From NCBI GenBank assembly GCA_003224085.1, contig QHYK01000074.1, positions 1 to 64,000 of the forward strand: 64,000 nucleotides of DNA, in the 5' to 3' direction. Position 1 is the first letter of the stretch. Each line of letters starts with the position of its first letter. Source of the stretch: Acidobacteriota bacterium (GTDB lineage Bacteria > Acidobacteriota > Terriglobia > Acidiferrales > UBA7541). The position numbers and the translations under genes are program-made. Below are positions 51,346 through 59,956 of this stretch, in pieces. The notes beneath the pieces were generated by a model. It made no database searches. It was not told the origin of the DNA and saw only the letters and a program-made list of their open reading frames with translations.

Positions 51346-52383
51346 ATGAAACTCTCTGAGCTGGCCCAAAAACTGAACTGTCGCCTGGAAGGGCCGCCCG
51401 ACCTTGAAATCTCAGGCGTCGCGGGCATGGAGCATGCCGCGCCGGGCCAACTCACTTTTCTGGCGAATCGCAAGTATTTCGCGCTGCTCAAGTCGACTCG
51501 TGCCTCAGCGATTCTCATCGAGGAAGGCGTCGCCATCGAGCGCGAGGCTTCCGAGCCTCCGTTAGCCGCGCTGCGCTCGGCAAATCCTTATTTAGCCTTC
51601 GCTCAGGCCATCGAACTCTTTTACCAAGCTCCGAACTATGCTCCCGGAATTCATCCGACCGCCATCATCGCGAAAACCGCGAAGATTGGCGACGGGGCGC
51701 ATATCGGGCCTTACTGTTATGTCGATGAGGAGGCCGAGATTGGCCCAAACGCCCTACTCCACAGCTTTGTGAGCATTTACCGAGGCGCGAAGATTGGCGA
51801 TGATTTTGTGGCTCACTCGCACTCCGTCGTGCGCGAGCACTGCCACCTTGGCAACCGCGTCATTTTGCAGAACGGAGCGGTTATCGGGGGAGATGGTTTC
51901 GGGTTTGCCAAGAGCCAGGATGGCACCTGGTACAAGATGGCTCAGTCGGGCCCTGCGGTCCTTGAAGATGACGTGGAAGTACAATCCAACGCCTGCGTGG
52001 ACCGCGCTACAGTCGGAGAAACCCGCATTGGCCACGGTGCCAAGCTGGATGATTTAGTTTTGGTCGGCCACGCGACAAGTGTGGGCGCGAATACTTTGCT
52101 CTGCGGACAGGTGGGCCTGGCCGGCTCAACCAAAATCGGCAATCACTGCATACTGGCAGGGCAAGTAGGAACGGCCGGGCACTTGACCATCGGCGATGGC
52201 ACGGTCATTACGGCACAGAGCGGCGTGCCGAACGATGTTCCGGCGCAAGCCTTCTACTCCGGCTATCCCGCTGTAGAGAACCGCCAATGGCTCAAGATGA
52301 TGGCCGCGCTGAATCAGCTCCCGGAATTGCAGAAACGCGTGCGCGAACTCGAATCGCAACTCGAGCGGCTGAAGCCAAACTGA
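51346..52383 (+). CDS. lpxD: UDP-3-O-acylglucosamine N-acyltransferase LpxD
   Basis: This 345-residue enzyme adds the second acyl chain in lipid A synthesis. The N-terminal domain (about 1-100) starts MKLSELAQKLNCRLEG with ISGVAGMEHAAPGQLTFLAN. The left-handed beta helix (about 105-300) is made of hexapeptide repeats (IHPTAIIAKTAKIGDGAHIG), with QNGAVIGGDGFGFA and the catalytic His in LVGHATSVG. A C-terminal coiled helix follows (LPELQKRVRELESQLERL). ATG 51346 has GAGGAG 6 bases upstream. Indicates an LPS-bearing outer membrane. Confidence 0.96.
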   Translation: MKLSELAQKLNCRLEGPPDLEISGVAGMEHAAPGQLTFLANRKYFALLKSTRASAILIEEGVAIEREASEPPLAALRSANPYLAFAQAIELFYQAPNYAPGIHPTAIIAKTAKIGDGAHIGPYCYVDEEAEIGPNALLHSFVSIYRGAKIGDDFVAHSHSVVREHCHLGNRVILQNGAVIGGDGFGFAKSQDGTWYKMAQSGPAVLEDDVEVQSNACVDRATVGETRIGHGAKLDDLVLVGHATSVGANTLLCGQVGLAGSTKIGNHCILAGQVGTAGHLTIGDGTVITAQSGVPNDVPAQAFYSGYPAVENRQWLKMMAALNQLPELQKRVRELESQLERLKPN

Positions 52384-52411
52384 GAGAGCTGTGGAAGTCC
52401 TTGCGGTTTGA

Positions 52412-53143
52412 CTAGGCAGCTCCGCAGAAGCCAATCGGCTTCTGATCCGGCGGCAGAGCCGCGGCCATGGCGTCGTGCACTTTCTGATTCAAAATGTCCC
52501 GTTCGTCAAAGCTGAACTTTGAAGCATCAATGGGCTCCAGAAATTCAACGACGATCTCTCCCGGATGAATGACCAGCGAGCGCTTTTCCATGATCCGGTG
52601 CGCTCCAGAACATGCGATCGGCACGATCGGCACCCCCGCCTTGATGGCCATTACCACCCCACCCTTTTTGAATTCCTGAAGGCGGCCGTCGGGGCTGCGC
52701 GTCCCCTCCGGGTAAATCAAAAAGGATTGCCCCTTCTTCATCGCTTCGGTGGCTTTCTCGACGCTGGCAATCGCCGAATCGCGAGCACCGCGGTCGACGG
52801 GAATGAAATTCACAGAGCGGAAGGCTTGCCCAACAATGGGCCACTTAAACAGCGATTCCTTCAGCAGAACTGCGATGCGCTGTGGAATGGCGCCGATGAC
52901 GGCAGGCGCGTCCGCGGCACTGGTATGGTTTGCGGCAAAAAGGCATACGCCCGGCGGAATGCGCTCCACGCCTTTCACACGCACTCTCACCCCAACGGCT
53001 CCGACGAAGAACATCACTCCTTTAAGCCCGGCCCAATAGACCGGATCCGGATTTTTTGTGATCAGTGTGTAGAGTAGCACCGGCGGTCCAACCATCAGGA
53101 TGTAGAGGGAGAGAAAAACGGCGATGAAAAGCATTCGCAGCAT
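52412..53143 (-). CDS. plsC: 1-acyl-sn-glycerol-3-phosphate acyltransferase
   Basis: This 243-residue acyltransferase of phospholipid synthesis has an N-terminal membrane helix (about 5-27). The catalytic motif is NHTSAAD (NHx4D), followed by FIPVDRG, FLIYPEGTRSPDG and VPIVPIACSG, the four conserved blocks of the family. It is the last gene of the long minus-strand run and is convergent with lpxD (28 bases apart). Confidence 0.95.
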   Translation of the reverse strand: MLRMLFIAVFLSLYILMVGPPVLLYTLITKNPDPVYWAGLKGVMFFVGAVGVRVRVKGVERIPPGVCLFAANHTSAADAPAVIGAIPQRIAVLLKESLFKWPIVGQAFRSVNFIPVDRGARDSAIASVEKATEAMKKGQSFLIYPEGTRSPDGRLQEFKKGGVVMAIKAGVPIVPIACSGAHRIMEKRSLVIHPGEIVVEFLEPIDASKFSFDERDILNQKVHDAMAAALPPDQKPIGFCGAA

Positions 53144-53208
53144 GTGCTGCTTAGACTCTCTCCAATTGGCCGCAGCTGGTCAAGCGCACCATGGCATGCC
53201 ACTCCCAA

Positions 53209-55014
53209 CTATTTGCGCGGGGCTGCCGATGTCTCGCCACGCAGCAGGCCCTCGCGGATGCGCCGTGCTTTTTCGCTTGCTTGCGAATCCTCTGAGACTT
53301 CGTAAATGGTTTCCTTGATTTCTCCGAGTCGCAATTCTATGGAAATCTCTTTGTCATCCCGGCGAACTCGCAGCCTGAGCAAATCGCCGGGATTTTGTTC
53401 ATTGACCCAGCGCCCAGGGCGCCGCGGTGGCTCCCCCCCATTCCAAGCGACGATGGCATCGCCGACGCGCAAGCCTGCCTGCGCCGCTGCGCTATCCGGC
53501 TCCACACTTCTTACCGTCAGCAAACCGCTCGAGTCGCGCTCGGCGCCAAAGCTCAGGACGGCCCGCCGTTGCTCTGTGGTTCGCAAGTCCAGTCCTGCGA
53601 GCGCCAAGACTTGCTGATAGGCGAAAGGCTCTGTGCCTGACACGTATTTCTGAAAGAACTCTTCGAACGAGCCCCCTGCGATCTTCTCCGCTTCCAAACG
53701 CACGTCGAGGCTATCGCGGTAAAATTTGCCCTGCTTGGCGAAATCGATGTACATGGAGCGAAGAACATCGTCCAGGCTCTTGGCGTTGTCCGTGCGGTCG
53801 CGGATTAGAATCTCCAGTAAATCTCCCAAGATTTGCCCCTTGGTGTAATACGACACGCTAAAATCCGGCTGATTGTAAAGCGGATATTTTTCAAGCCACG
53901 CGTCCAGACTTGATTGCTCGGCGCTTTGCCAGCGATTCGCAGGGCGGCCTTCGAGTTCGGTGAGCTGTTCGCCGAGGTCTTCGTAAAACCGGTCTTTGTC
54001 CCAGATTCCGCTGCGAACCAGCGTGAACGAGCCGTACGTATTCGTCACGCCCTCGGCGAACCACAATGCTCGCGTGTACTGCTCCTTCGCGTAATCCACC
54101 GGCTCAAGTGTTGCCGGGCGGATGCGCTTCACGTTCCACAAATGAAAAAACTCGTGCGCGGCCACACTCGCCAAATACTCATCGGATGGCACGCCGATGG
54201 CGGTTGAGTTCGAGTGCTCCATTCCTCCGCCGCCTGCGCCTTTTCCGATGTGCAAGATAAATGTGTAGTGCTCAAACGGCGCACTACCCATCAGTTTTAT
54301 TTCGTACTGGCAGATGCGCCTCAGTTCATCTTCGACGCGGTTTTTCCTCCAGTTGTCGCCGTGAATCACCACGGTGATTCGCGGCGACACCCCAGGCAAA
54401 TCAAACTCCTGGAAATTGCTGATTTCGATAGGACCATCCGCAAGGGCATCGTAAGTCGGCGCCATGAAAAAAAATGCTCGCACGCCTCCCGTAAAGTCAA
54501 TCCCGCCGGCCGAGGCGCTTGCTGGCAGCCAATTTTCCGGTGGATTGGGAATGCTGAGCATCACTTTCTCCGGCCGCCGTTCCGGGGCGTACAGCAGGAT
54601 CATCGCCGGATTGATAAACGCGTGTTCGCCGTTCAATTGAGTCCCAAAAGGCCCGACTTCGTTCCAGTACGTAGCGTAGCGAACGGTGATTGTGCCGTTT
54701 CCCTTGACCTTCCACGTCTGCTTATCCACTTTTTCAAAGGGCGCTTTTTTTGAGCCCGCAAATGCTTCTACCTGCTGAACGTGCGAGCTGAAATCCCGAA
54801 TTTGATACAGCGCGTTCCAAGCCGCCATCTGCACCGTGATTTCGCCTTTGACGTCAGGAATTTTCATCGTTACGTGAAAGAGATGCTGTTCGGGGTGTTC
54901 AAGCGAAACGCTATATTGGATGGTGGCCTTGCTGCTTGCGCAGACCGCCAGCAACGCACAAAGATGAAATAGAAAGGGGGGCTGAAAACGTTTCCGGCCG
55001 AGTGGAAACCTCAC
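53209..55014 (-). CDS. M61 family (glycyl aminopeptidase-type) peptidase with PDZ domain
   Basis: This 601-residue secreted or lipidated protein has a signal sequence (about 12-30), an N-terminal beta domain, and the M61 catalytic domain with GGGMEHSNSTAIG and the zinc motif HEFFHLWNVKRIRP (HExxH at 287-291). A downstream Glu lies in LWFAEGVTNTYGS. A PDZ domain lies near residues 480-560 (VRSVEPDSAAAQAGLRVGDAIVAW). M61 enzymes cleave glycine- and acidic-containing peptides. It starts with GTG overlapping the mpl stop (GTGA), so it is co-translated with mpl and may process envelope peptides. Confidence 0.93.
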   Translation of the reverse strand: MRFPLGRKRFQPPFLFHLCALLAVCASSKATIQYSVSLEHPEQHLFHVTMKIPDVKGEITVQMAAWNALYQIRDFSSHVQQVEAFAGSKKAPFEKVDKQTWKVKGNGTITVRYATYWNEVGPFGTQLNGEHAFINPAMILLYAPERRPEKVMLSIPNPPENWLPASASAGGIDFTGGVRAFFFMAPTYDALADGPIEISNFQEFDLPGVSPRITVVIHGDNWRKNRVEDELRRICQYEIKLMGSAPFEHYTFILHIGKGAGGGGMEHSNSTAIGVPSDEYLASVAAHEFFHLWNVKRIRPATLEPVDYAKEQYTRALWFAEGVTNTYGSFTLVRSGIWDKDRFYEDLGEQLTELEGRPANRWQSAEQSSLDAWLEKYPLYNQPDFSVSYYTKGQILGDLLEILIRDRTDNAKSLDDVLRSMYIDFAKQGKFYRDSLDVRLEAEKIAGGSFEEFFQKYVSGTEPFAYQQVLALAGLDLRTTEQRRAVLSFGAERDSSGLLTVRSVEPDSAAAQAGLRVGDAIVAWNGGEPPRRPGRWVNEQNPGDLLRLRVRRDDKEISIELRLGEIKETIYEVSEDSQASEKARRIREGLLRGETSAAPRK

Positions 55015-56456
55015 CGGGCTTTTGCCTTGCTGGGAATTTGCGCAGCCGAGCTGAGTTTCTTCAAAAGCTTTTCACACAACCCGTCAAAGCTGCCGTTCGA
55101 CATGATGAGCAGCAAATCCCCTGATTTGGCTTCGGCAGCAAGATGGTCCGCAATCGCATCGGAATTTGGAAACACGTGCGCATCTCTTCCGAGCTTACGA
55201 ACATCCGCAGCAACCGCTTCCGGATCCATGCGATTCTCGTCGCCCAGCTGCTGAGCACGGTACACTCCCCCCAGAATGACCCGATCGCCAAGGGCCAGGG
55301 CCTTCGGTAAGGCTTCCTGAAACACTTTGCGCCGCATCGAATTGGACCGCGGCTCCAGAATCGCCCATAGACGCCGCCCGGGCCAGCGCGTCCGCGCCGC
55401 TTCCATCGTGGCTTTCACGGCGGTGGGATGATGCGCGAAATCATCTACGATCAATATCCCGCCAATTTCGCCTTTCACGTCCATGCGCCGCTTCACGCTT
55501 CGAAATGTCGCTAACGCTTCGCCGATTAGTTTGGCGCTGATTCCGCGCCCATTTGCAACGGCCATCGCGGCCGTCGCGTTTAGCACGTTATGCTTGCCCG
55601 TGGCCGTCAGCGAAAACTCGCCAAACTGCGTCCCGCGATGCTCCACGCGAAAATGCATGCGTTCGCCATCCACAGCGAATTCTTTCGCCACCCAATCATT
55701 CGCCGAAGCAAATCCATACGTCTCGACGGGACAAAAAGCCTTTTCCGCAGCTCGGCGTAGGGCCGGCCCCGATTCTTCCGTGTCACCCCAAATGACTACT
55801 TTTCCGCGCCTCGGCACGAGATTCACCAGCCGCCGAAACGCCAGTTGGTAGGTCTCAAAATCCGGATAGATGTCCGCGTGGTCGTACTCGAGCGAAGTCA
55901 CGATCAAGTCATCCGGGTGATAATGAAAAAATTTAGGCCCACGGTCCCAAAACGCCGTCTCGTATTCGTCTCCTTCGAGAATAAGTTCCTCTCCTCCGCC
56001 CAGCCCGTAGCTCTTTCCAAAGTTCTCCGCAACGCCGCCAACGAGAAAATTTGGCTCCTTTCCGGCCGTCTGAAAAATCCATGCCAACATTGCCGTCGTG
56101 GTTGTCTTGCCGTGCGTCCCGCTCACGACGACCGAGTGCTTTCCCGGCAGAAAGACTTCCTCCAGCATTTCCGGCAGCGAACGGTACGGAATCCGCTGGT
56201 CCAAAACTTCTTCCAACTCCGGATTTCCGCGCGCGATAACGTTTCCAATCACCGCAAGGTCGGGAGCGGGTTCGAGATGCGCCGCATCGAAGGTGTGATA
56301 GTAGGAAATCCCCAAGCTCTCCAGGAGAGTGGACGCCGGTGGGTAGATTCCTGAATCCGATCCTGTTACGCGAAAACCATGCTCGCGCAGCATTCCCGCC
56401 AGCGGCGCCATGGCCGAGCCACCGATCCCAATCACGTGGACATGTTTTGCTTCCAT
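55011..56456 (-). CDS. mpl: UDP-N-acetylmuramate:L-Ala-gamma-D-Glu-mDAP ligase Mpl
   Basis: This 481-residue Mur ligase attaches recycled murein tripeptide to UDP-MurNAc. It has an N-terminal Rossmann domain (HVIGIGGSAMAPLAGML), the ATP loop VVSGTHGKTTTTAML, LEGDEYETAFWDRGPKFFHYHP, VDDFAHHPTAVKATMEAAR and EPRSNSMRRKVFQEAL. The DEYETAF and EPRSNSMR signatures separate Mpl from MurC. TAATG overlap with the LD-carboxypeptidase gene upstream and GTGA overlap with the M61 gene downstream. Together with the carboxypeptidase it forms a recycling pair. Confidence 0.95.
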   Translation of the reverse strand: MEAKHVHVIGIGGSAMAPLAGMLREHGFRVTGSDSGIYPPASTLLESLGISYYHTFDAAHLEPAPDLAVIGNVIARGNPELEEVLDQRIPYRSLPEMLEEVFLPGKHSVVVSGTHGKTTTTAMLAWIFQTAGKEPNFLVGGVAENFGKSYGLGGGEELILEGDEYETAFWDRGPKFFHYHPDDLIVTSLEYDHADIYPDFETYQLAFRRLVNLVPRRGKVVIWGDTEESGPALRRAAEKAFCPVETYGFASANDWVAKEFAVDGERMHFRVEHRGTQFGEFSLTATGKHNVLNATAAMAVANGRGISAKLIGEALATFRSVKRRMDVKGEIGGILIVDDFAHHPTAVKATMEAARTRWPGRRLWAILEPRSNSMRRKVFQEALPKALALGDRVILGGVYRAQQLGDENRMDPEAVAADVRKLGRDAHVFPNSDAIADHLAAEAKSGDLLLIMSNGSFDGLCEKLLKKLSSAAQIPSKAKAR

Positions 56457-57415
56457 TAAGCCCCCGCCGCCGATTCCAGAAATTCCAATGTTCCTTCACC
56501 CTCCGCGTCTAACCGCGCCTTAATGCCAAGAGGAATTGTCAACATGGGCCGCGCCGTGTGTCCCACGGGCGCGCCAAACACAATCGGAACCCCAAGTGGC
56601 CGGAGAATGCGCGCACAAACATCTCGAATATTCGGCGCGCCAGCCGCCACCGGAGCGCCGTCGGGAAATTCTCCCAGCACGATGCCTTTCACGCCTTCCC
56701 ATTTTCCCGCTTGCTTCAAGTGCATCAGCACGCGGTCCACTTGGTAGGGCTTCATCGCGCGGTCTTCCAGAATCAAAATAGAATCCTTGGTGTCCAATTC
56801 CCACGGCGTTCCAATCGTTGCTTCGACCAGGGTCATGCATCCCCCCAAAACCCTTCCCATCGCCTGGCCCGGGAGTACGGGTTCGCCCTTCAGAGGCAGC
56901 TTCCACCCCGACTCCGCTTTCCCAATTGCTTGCAGGAGGGAATTTTCGTCATAACCTTTCGCGGCACCTGCTCCAGCGTTGATCCCCGCGGCTACCATGG
57001 GCCCGTAAAAAGTCACCCAGCCGCATTTTTGCCAGAGATAAATCTGAAGCGTGGTCAGATCGCTGAAGCCAATCACGCTCTTGGCTTTTTCTAGATTTTT
57101 GTCGAGCTCGAAATCCAGCAGATAATTCGAACCGTAACCGCCGCGCAGCGCAACCAGCCCGTCGATTTGCTCGGATTGGATCCCCGAAACAAACCCATTC
57201 ATGCGGTCCAGCGCCGGTCCCGCGAAGTAGCCCTCCGGCTTGCTGTCTTGACTGGCTACGACTTGAAAACCTTGCCGTTTGAGTTCCGCGAGCCCCGCGA
57301 TCGTCTCCACCGAATCCGCGGGCGATGCCGGAGCAAACACGCCCACCCGGGAACCCTTTATTAGCGCCTTCGGTTTTTTCGGCCCCCCGCTGCTCACGCT
57401 TATGCCTGCACTCAT
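56456..57415 (-). CDS. ldcA: LD-carboxypeptidase (peptidase S66, LdcA family)
   Basis: This 319-residue cytoplasmic serine peptidase removes the terminal D-Ala from murein tetrapeptides. It starts RVGVFAPASPADSV, with the nucleophile Ser in ALRGGYGSNYLLD, then SVIGFSDLTTLQIYLWQKCG, the catalytic Glu in GWxLEDR-like SILILEDRAMKPYQVDRV and the His in APVGHTARPM. ATG 57415 overlaps the mgtC stop (ATGA). The product tripeptide is the substrate of Mpl, encoded next. Confidence 0.93.
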   Translation of the reverse strand: MSAGISVSSGGPKKPKALIKGSRVGVFAPASPADSVETIAGLAELKRQGFQVVASQDSKPEGYFAGPALDRMNGFVSGIQSEQIDGLVALRGGYGSNYLLDFELDKNLEKAKSVIGFSDLTTLQIYLWQKCGWVTFYGPMVAAGINAGAGAAKGYDENSLLQAIGKAESGWKLPLKGEPVLPGQAMGRVLGGCMTLVEATIGTPWELDTKDSILILEDRAMKPYQVDRVLMHLKQAGKWEGVKGIVLGEFPDGAPVAAGAPNIRDVCARILRPLGVPIVFGAPVGHTARPMLTIPLGIKARLDAEGEGTLEFLESAAGA

Positions 57416-58074
57416 TCGTGGCGACCTTCGGCCGGTGCCACTTCGGTGAGGACGCCCTGGCGGTTGAGCTGGTTGACGATCCTCTCCTGCTGCGTGTGGC
57501 TGACCACGGATTCGAATTCTACAATCGAATTTCCTCCAGCCATGGACACGCGAAAATGCTGCATCGGCACTTTCAACTGGGCCATCAAACGTTGCACTTC
57601 TGTCGCGACATTGTCTGCATGGCTCGTCGTGAACCGGAAAACCACGGGCCGGCACTTCAAATCGAATCGCTCTGCGACCCAGCCCAGGCAGACCAATCCG
57701 AAAAGCACAAGGGCCGTCGTATAGGTTGCCACCGCGTAAAGCCCACCGCCCGCAGCCATCCCGATCGCCGCTTCGACAAAAATCGTTGCTGCCGTGGTCA
57801 TCCCGACACGCCCGCCCGCCTCCTTTAGAATTGCTCCGGCACCAAGGAAGCCGATGCCCTGCACGATATTCGATGCGATGCGCGTGCCGCTGGTGTCACC
57901 GAACAAGCGAGCGAGCTCCTGGGAGAGTATGGTGAAAAGCGCGGTCGCCAGGCAGACAAAGAGACTTGTGCGCATCCCTGCTGGCCGGCGCCGCAAGTCG
58001 CGCTCGGTACCAATGACGGCGCCCAGCACTGCGGCGACCGTCAGACGCAAGACAATTTGACGAAGAGTGAGCAT
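57412..58074 (-). CDS. MgtC/SapB family membrane protein
   Basis: This 220-residue protein has four to five hydrophobic segments in the first 140 residues, including IGTERDLRRRPAGMRTSLFVCL and NIVQGIGFLGAGAILKEAG with the MgtC/SapB GIGFLGAG signature. A soluble ACT-like C-terminal domain follows (about 145-215). MgtC proteins affect magnesium limitation, pH and F1F0-ATPase; the role in free-living bacteria is not settled. ATGA coupling to ldcA. Confidence 0.92.
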   Translation of the reverse strand: MLTLRQIVLRLTVAAVLGAVIGTERDLRRRPAGMRTSLFVCLATALFTILSQELARLFGDTSGTRIASNIVQGIGFLGAGAILKEAGGRVGMTTAATIFVEAAIGMAAGGGLYAVATYTTALVLFGLVCLGWVAERFDLKCRPVVFRFTTSHADNVATEVQRLMAQLKVPMQHFRVSMAGGNSIVEFESVVSHTQQERIVNQLNRQGVLTEVAPAEGRHE

Positions 58075-58117
58075 AGCTCTGGCGTCCCACCGCCTGCCTG
58101 CGCGTGATTTTACCCGC

Positions 58118-59026
58118 TTACAATTGGAATTGCGTCAATTTTGCGAAATGCCGTGCCCTGGCGTGTATCTCGTTGCGCTTTAGATGCCGCAACCGGTCCA
58201 AGCCGAATTTTTCCACCGCAAAACTCCCCAGCACTGAGCCGTAAACCATGGCCCGGCGCAGCGAAGCATCGCTTGTGCTCTTGCTCCCCGCGAGGTAGCC
58301 CATGAATCCGCCGGCAAAGCTGTCGCCAGCCCCCGTCGGGTCATGCGGCTCTTCAAGAGGAAACGCCGGCACGCAAAACACCCCACGCTTGTCCACCATC
58401 ATCGCGCCGTATTCGCCGCGCTTGACCACCAGAATACTCGGGCCCATCTTGAAAATGTGCCTGGCGGCGCGCAGCAGGTTGTGCTCGTTGGAGAGCTGGC
58501 GCGTCTCTGAGTCGTTGATCATGAGAATGTCCACGTGCTTCAGCGTTTCCCGCAGCTCCGCGTTGGTGCGTTCGATCCAGTAATTCATGGTGTCCATCGC
58601 GGCGAGCTTTGGTTTCTTTTTGACCTGGTGCAATACGTCACGCTGGAGGTCCGGGGCAATATTCGCGAGAAAAACGTATTCCGAGCTGCGGTATTTTTCG
58701 GGCAGGCGAGGTTTGAATTCGGCGAACACATTCAGCTCCGTCGCCAGCGTCACGCGCTCATTCAAATTCTGAGAATACCGGCCCGCCCAGAAAAACGTTT
58801 TCCCTGCGGCGCGCTCCAAACCATCCAGATTAATCGTCCGCCCATGAAAAATCTGCGCATCCGCCTTGGTAAAATCGTCTCCGACGATGCCCACCAGGTT
58901 CACATGCGTGAAAAAACTGGCCGCCACCGCAAAGTACGTGGCCGCTCCCCCAACCGCACGGTCCACCTTCCCGTATGGACTTTCCAATGCGTCAAACGCA
59001 ACTGACCCCACGACCAATAAGGCCAC
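58118..59026 (-). CDS. PfkB-family sugar/nucleoside kinase
   Basis: This 302-residue ribokinase-like kinase starts LLVVGSVAFDALESPYG, with the substrate GG motif AVGGAATYFAVAASFF and the C-terminal ATP/anion-hole motif DPTGAGDSFAGGFMG (catalytic Asp in GAGD). It is encoded 10 bases after mtnP, so it probably acts on a product of the same pathway, such as ribose or nucleoside derived from methylthioadenosine. The precise substrate is not certain. Confidence 0.9.
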   Translation of the reverse strand: MALLVVGSVAFDALESPYGKVDRAVGGAATYFAVAASFFTHVNLVGIVGDDFTKADAQIFHGRTINLDGLERAAGKTFFWAGRYSQNLNERVTLATELNVFAEFKPRLPEKYRSSEYVFLANIAPDLQRDVLHQVKKKPKLAAMDTMNYWIERTNAELRETLKHVDILMINDSETRQLSNEHNLLRAARHIFKMGPSILVVKRGEYGAMMVDKRGVFCVPAFPLEEPHDPTGAGDSFAGGFMGYLAGSKSTSDASLRRAMVYGSVLGSFAVEKFGLDRLRHLKRNEIHARARHFAKLTQFQL

Positions 59027-59036
59027 GTGTCTCTCC

Positions 59037-59942
59037 CTAGCGGATATATTTTCCGATGATCGCTGCCAGCCGCTTTTTGGTAGCCGGGGGAACGAGCTTC
59101 AGATCGGTAACCAGCGCGTGTTTTAAAGCCGCTCCGCATTTGCACGTGCGCTCGCTGGGGACCTCGCGGACAGCGGTTCGTAGCACCTTCTGCGCGTTCG
59201 CCGCGTTCTGGTTGAGGGTGGCGATAATTTGCGCGGCCGTCACCGATTCGTGCTCCCGATGCCAACAGTCGTAATCCGTAATCATCGCGATGGCCGCGTA
59301 GCAAATCTCCGCCTCGCGCGCCAGCTTGGCTTCCGTCAGATTGGTCATGCCAATCACGTCGAATCCCAATCGGCGATTCACCTCGGCCTCCGCAAGCGTC
59401 GAGAACTGCGGCCCCTCGATACAGATGTAAGTCCCGCCCCGATGTACTTCTACCGCCTCGTGAACGCATGCGTCTGACAGCACGCCGGACAGTTGCCCGC
59501 ACGTAGGATGCGCAAACGCCACGTGCGCCACGAGGCCGTCTCCAAAAAAAGTTGATATGCGATTCTTGGTCCGGTCGAAAAACTGGTCGGGCACGAGAAA
59601 TCCGCCTGGCCGCAAACTTCCTTTCAGCGATCCCACCGCGCTCACGGAAATAATCCTCTCGACTCCCAGCAGCTTCATTGCGTAGATATTCGCGCGGTAA
59701 CTAATCTCGCTCGGCAAAATGCGATGTCCGCGTCCGTGCCGCGCCAAAAACGCCACGCGCTTCCCTTCCAGCGTTCCTAGCACCAGGGCGTCCGAAGGCT
59801 CTCCGAACGGCGTCTTCACGCGAATCTCCCGCCTCTCAGTCAGCCCGCTCATCGTGTAAAGCCCGCTCCCGCCGATGATGCCGAGGCTTGGCTGTGGTTC
59901 GCTTGCTTTGCTTTTGCCTTTCCCCGCCTTCTTTGGCGCCAT
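59037..59942 (-). CDS. mtnP: S-methyl-5'-thioadenosine phosphorylase
   Basis: This 301-residue enzyme cleaves MTA, from polyamine or other SAM-using reactions, to adenine and methylthioribose-1-phosphate. It has LGIIGGSGLYTM, the phosphate/ribose-site RHGRGHRILPSEISYRANI and the base-site CIEGPQFSTLAEAEVNRRLG, FDVIGMTN and ITDYDCWH. An extra basic N-terminal start (KKAGKGKSKASEP) precedes the domain. 14 bases after meaB and 10 before the kinase gene. Confidence 0.95.
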   Translation of the reverse strand: MAPKKAGKGKSKASEPQPSLGIIGGSGLYTMSGLTERREIRVKTPFGEPSDALVLGTLEGKRVAFLARHGRGHRILPSEISYRANIYAMKLLGVERIISVSAVGSLKGSLRPGGFLVPDQFFDRTKNRISTFFGDGLVAHVAFAHPTCGQLSGVLSDACVHEAVEVHRGGTYICIEGPQFSTLAEAEVNRRLGFDVIGMTNLTEAKLAREAEICYAAIAMITDYDCWHREHESVTAAQIIATLNQNAANAQKVLRTAVREVPSERTCKCGAALKHALVTDLKLVPPATKKRLAAIIGKYIR

Positions 59943-59956
59943 GCTTCTCCTTTTTC

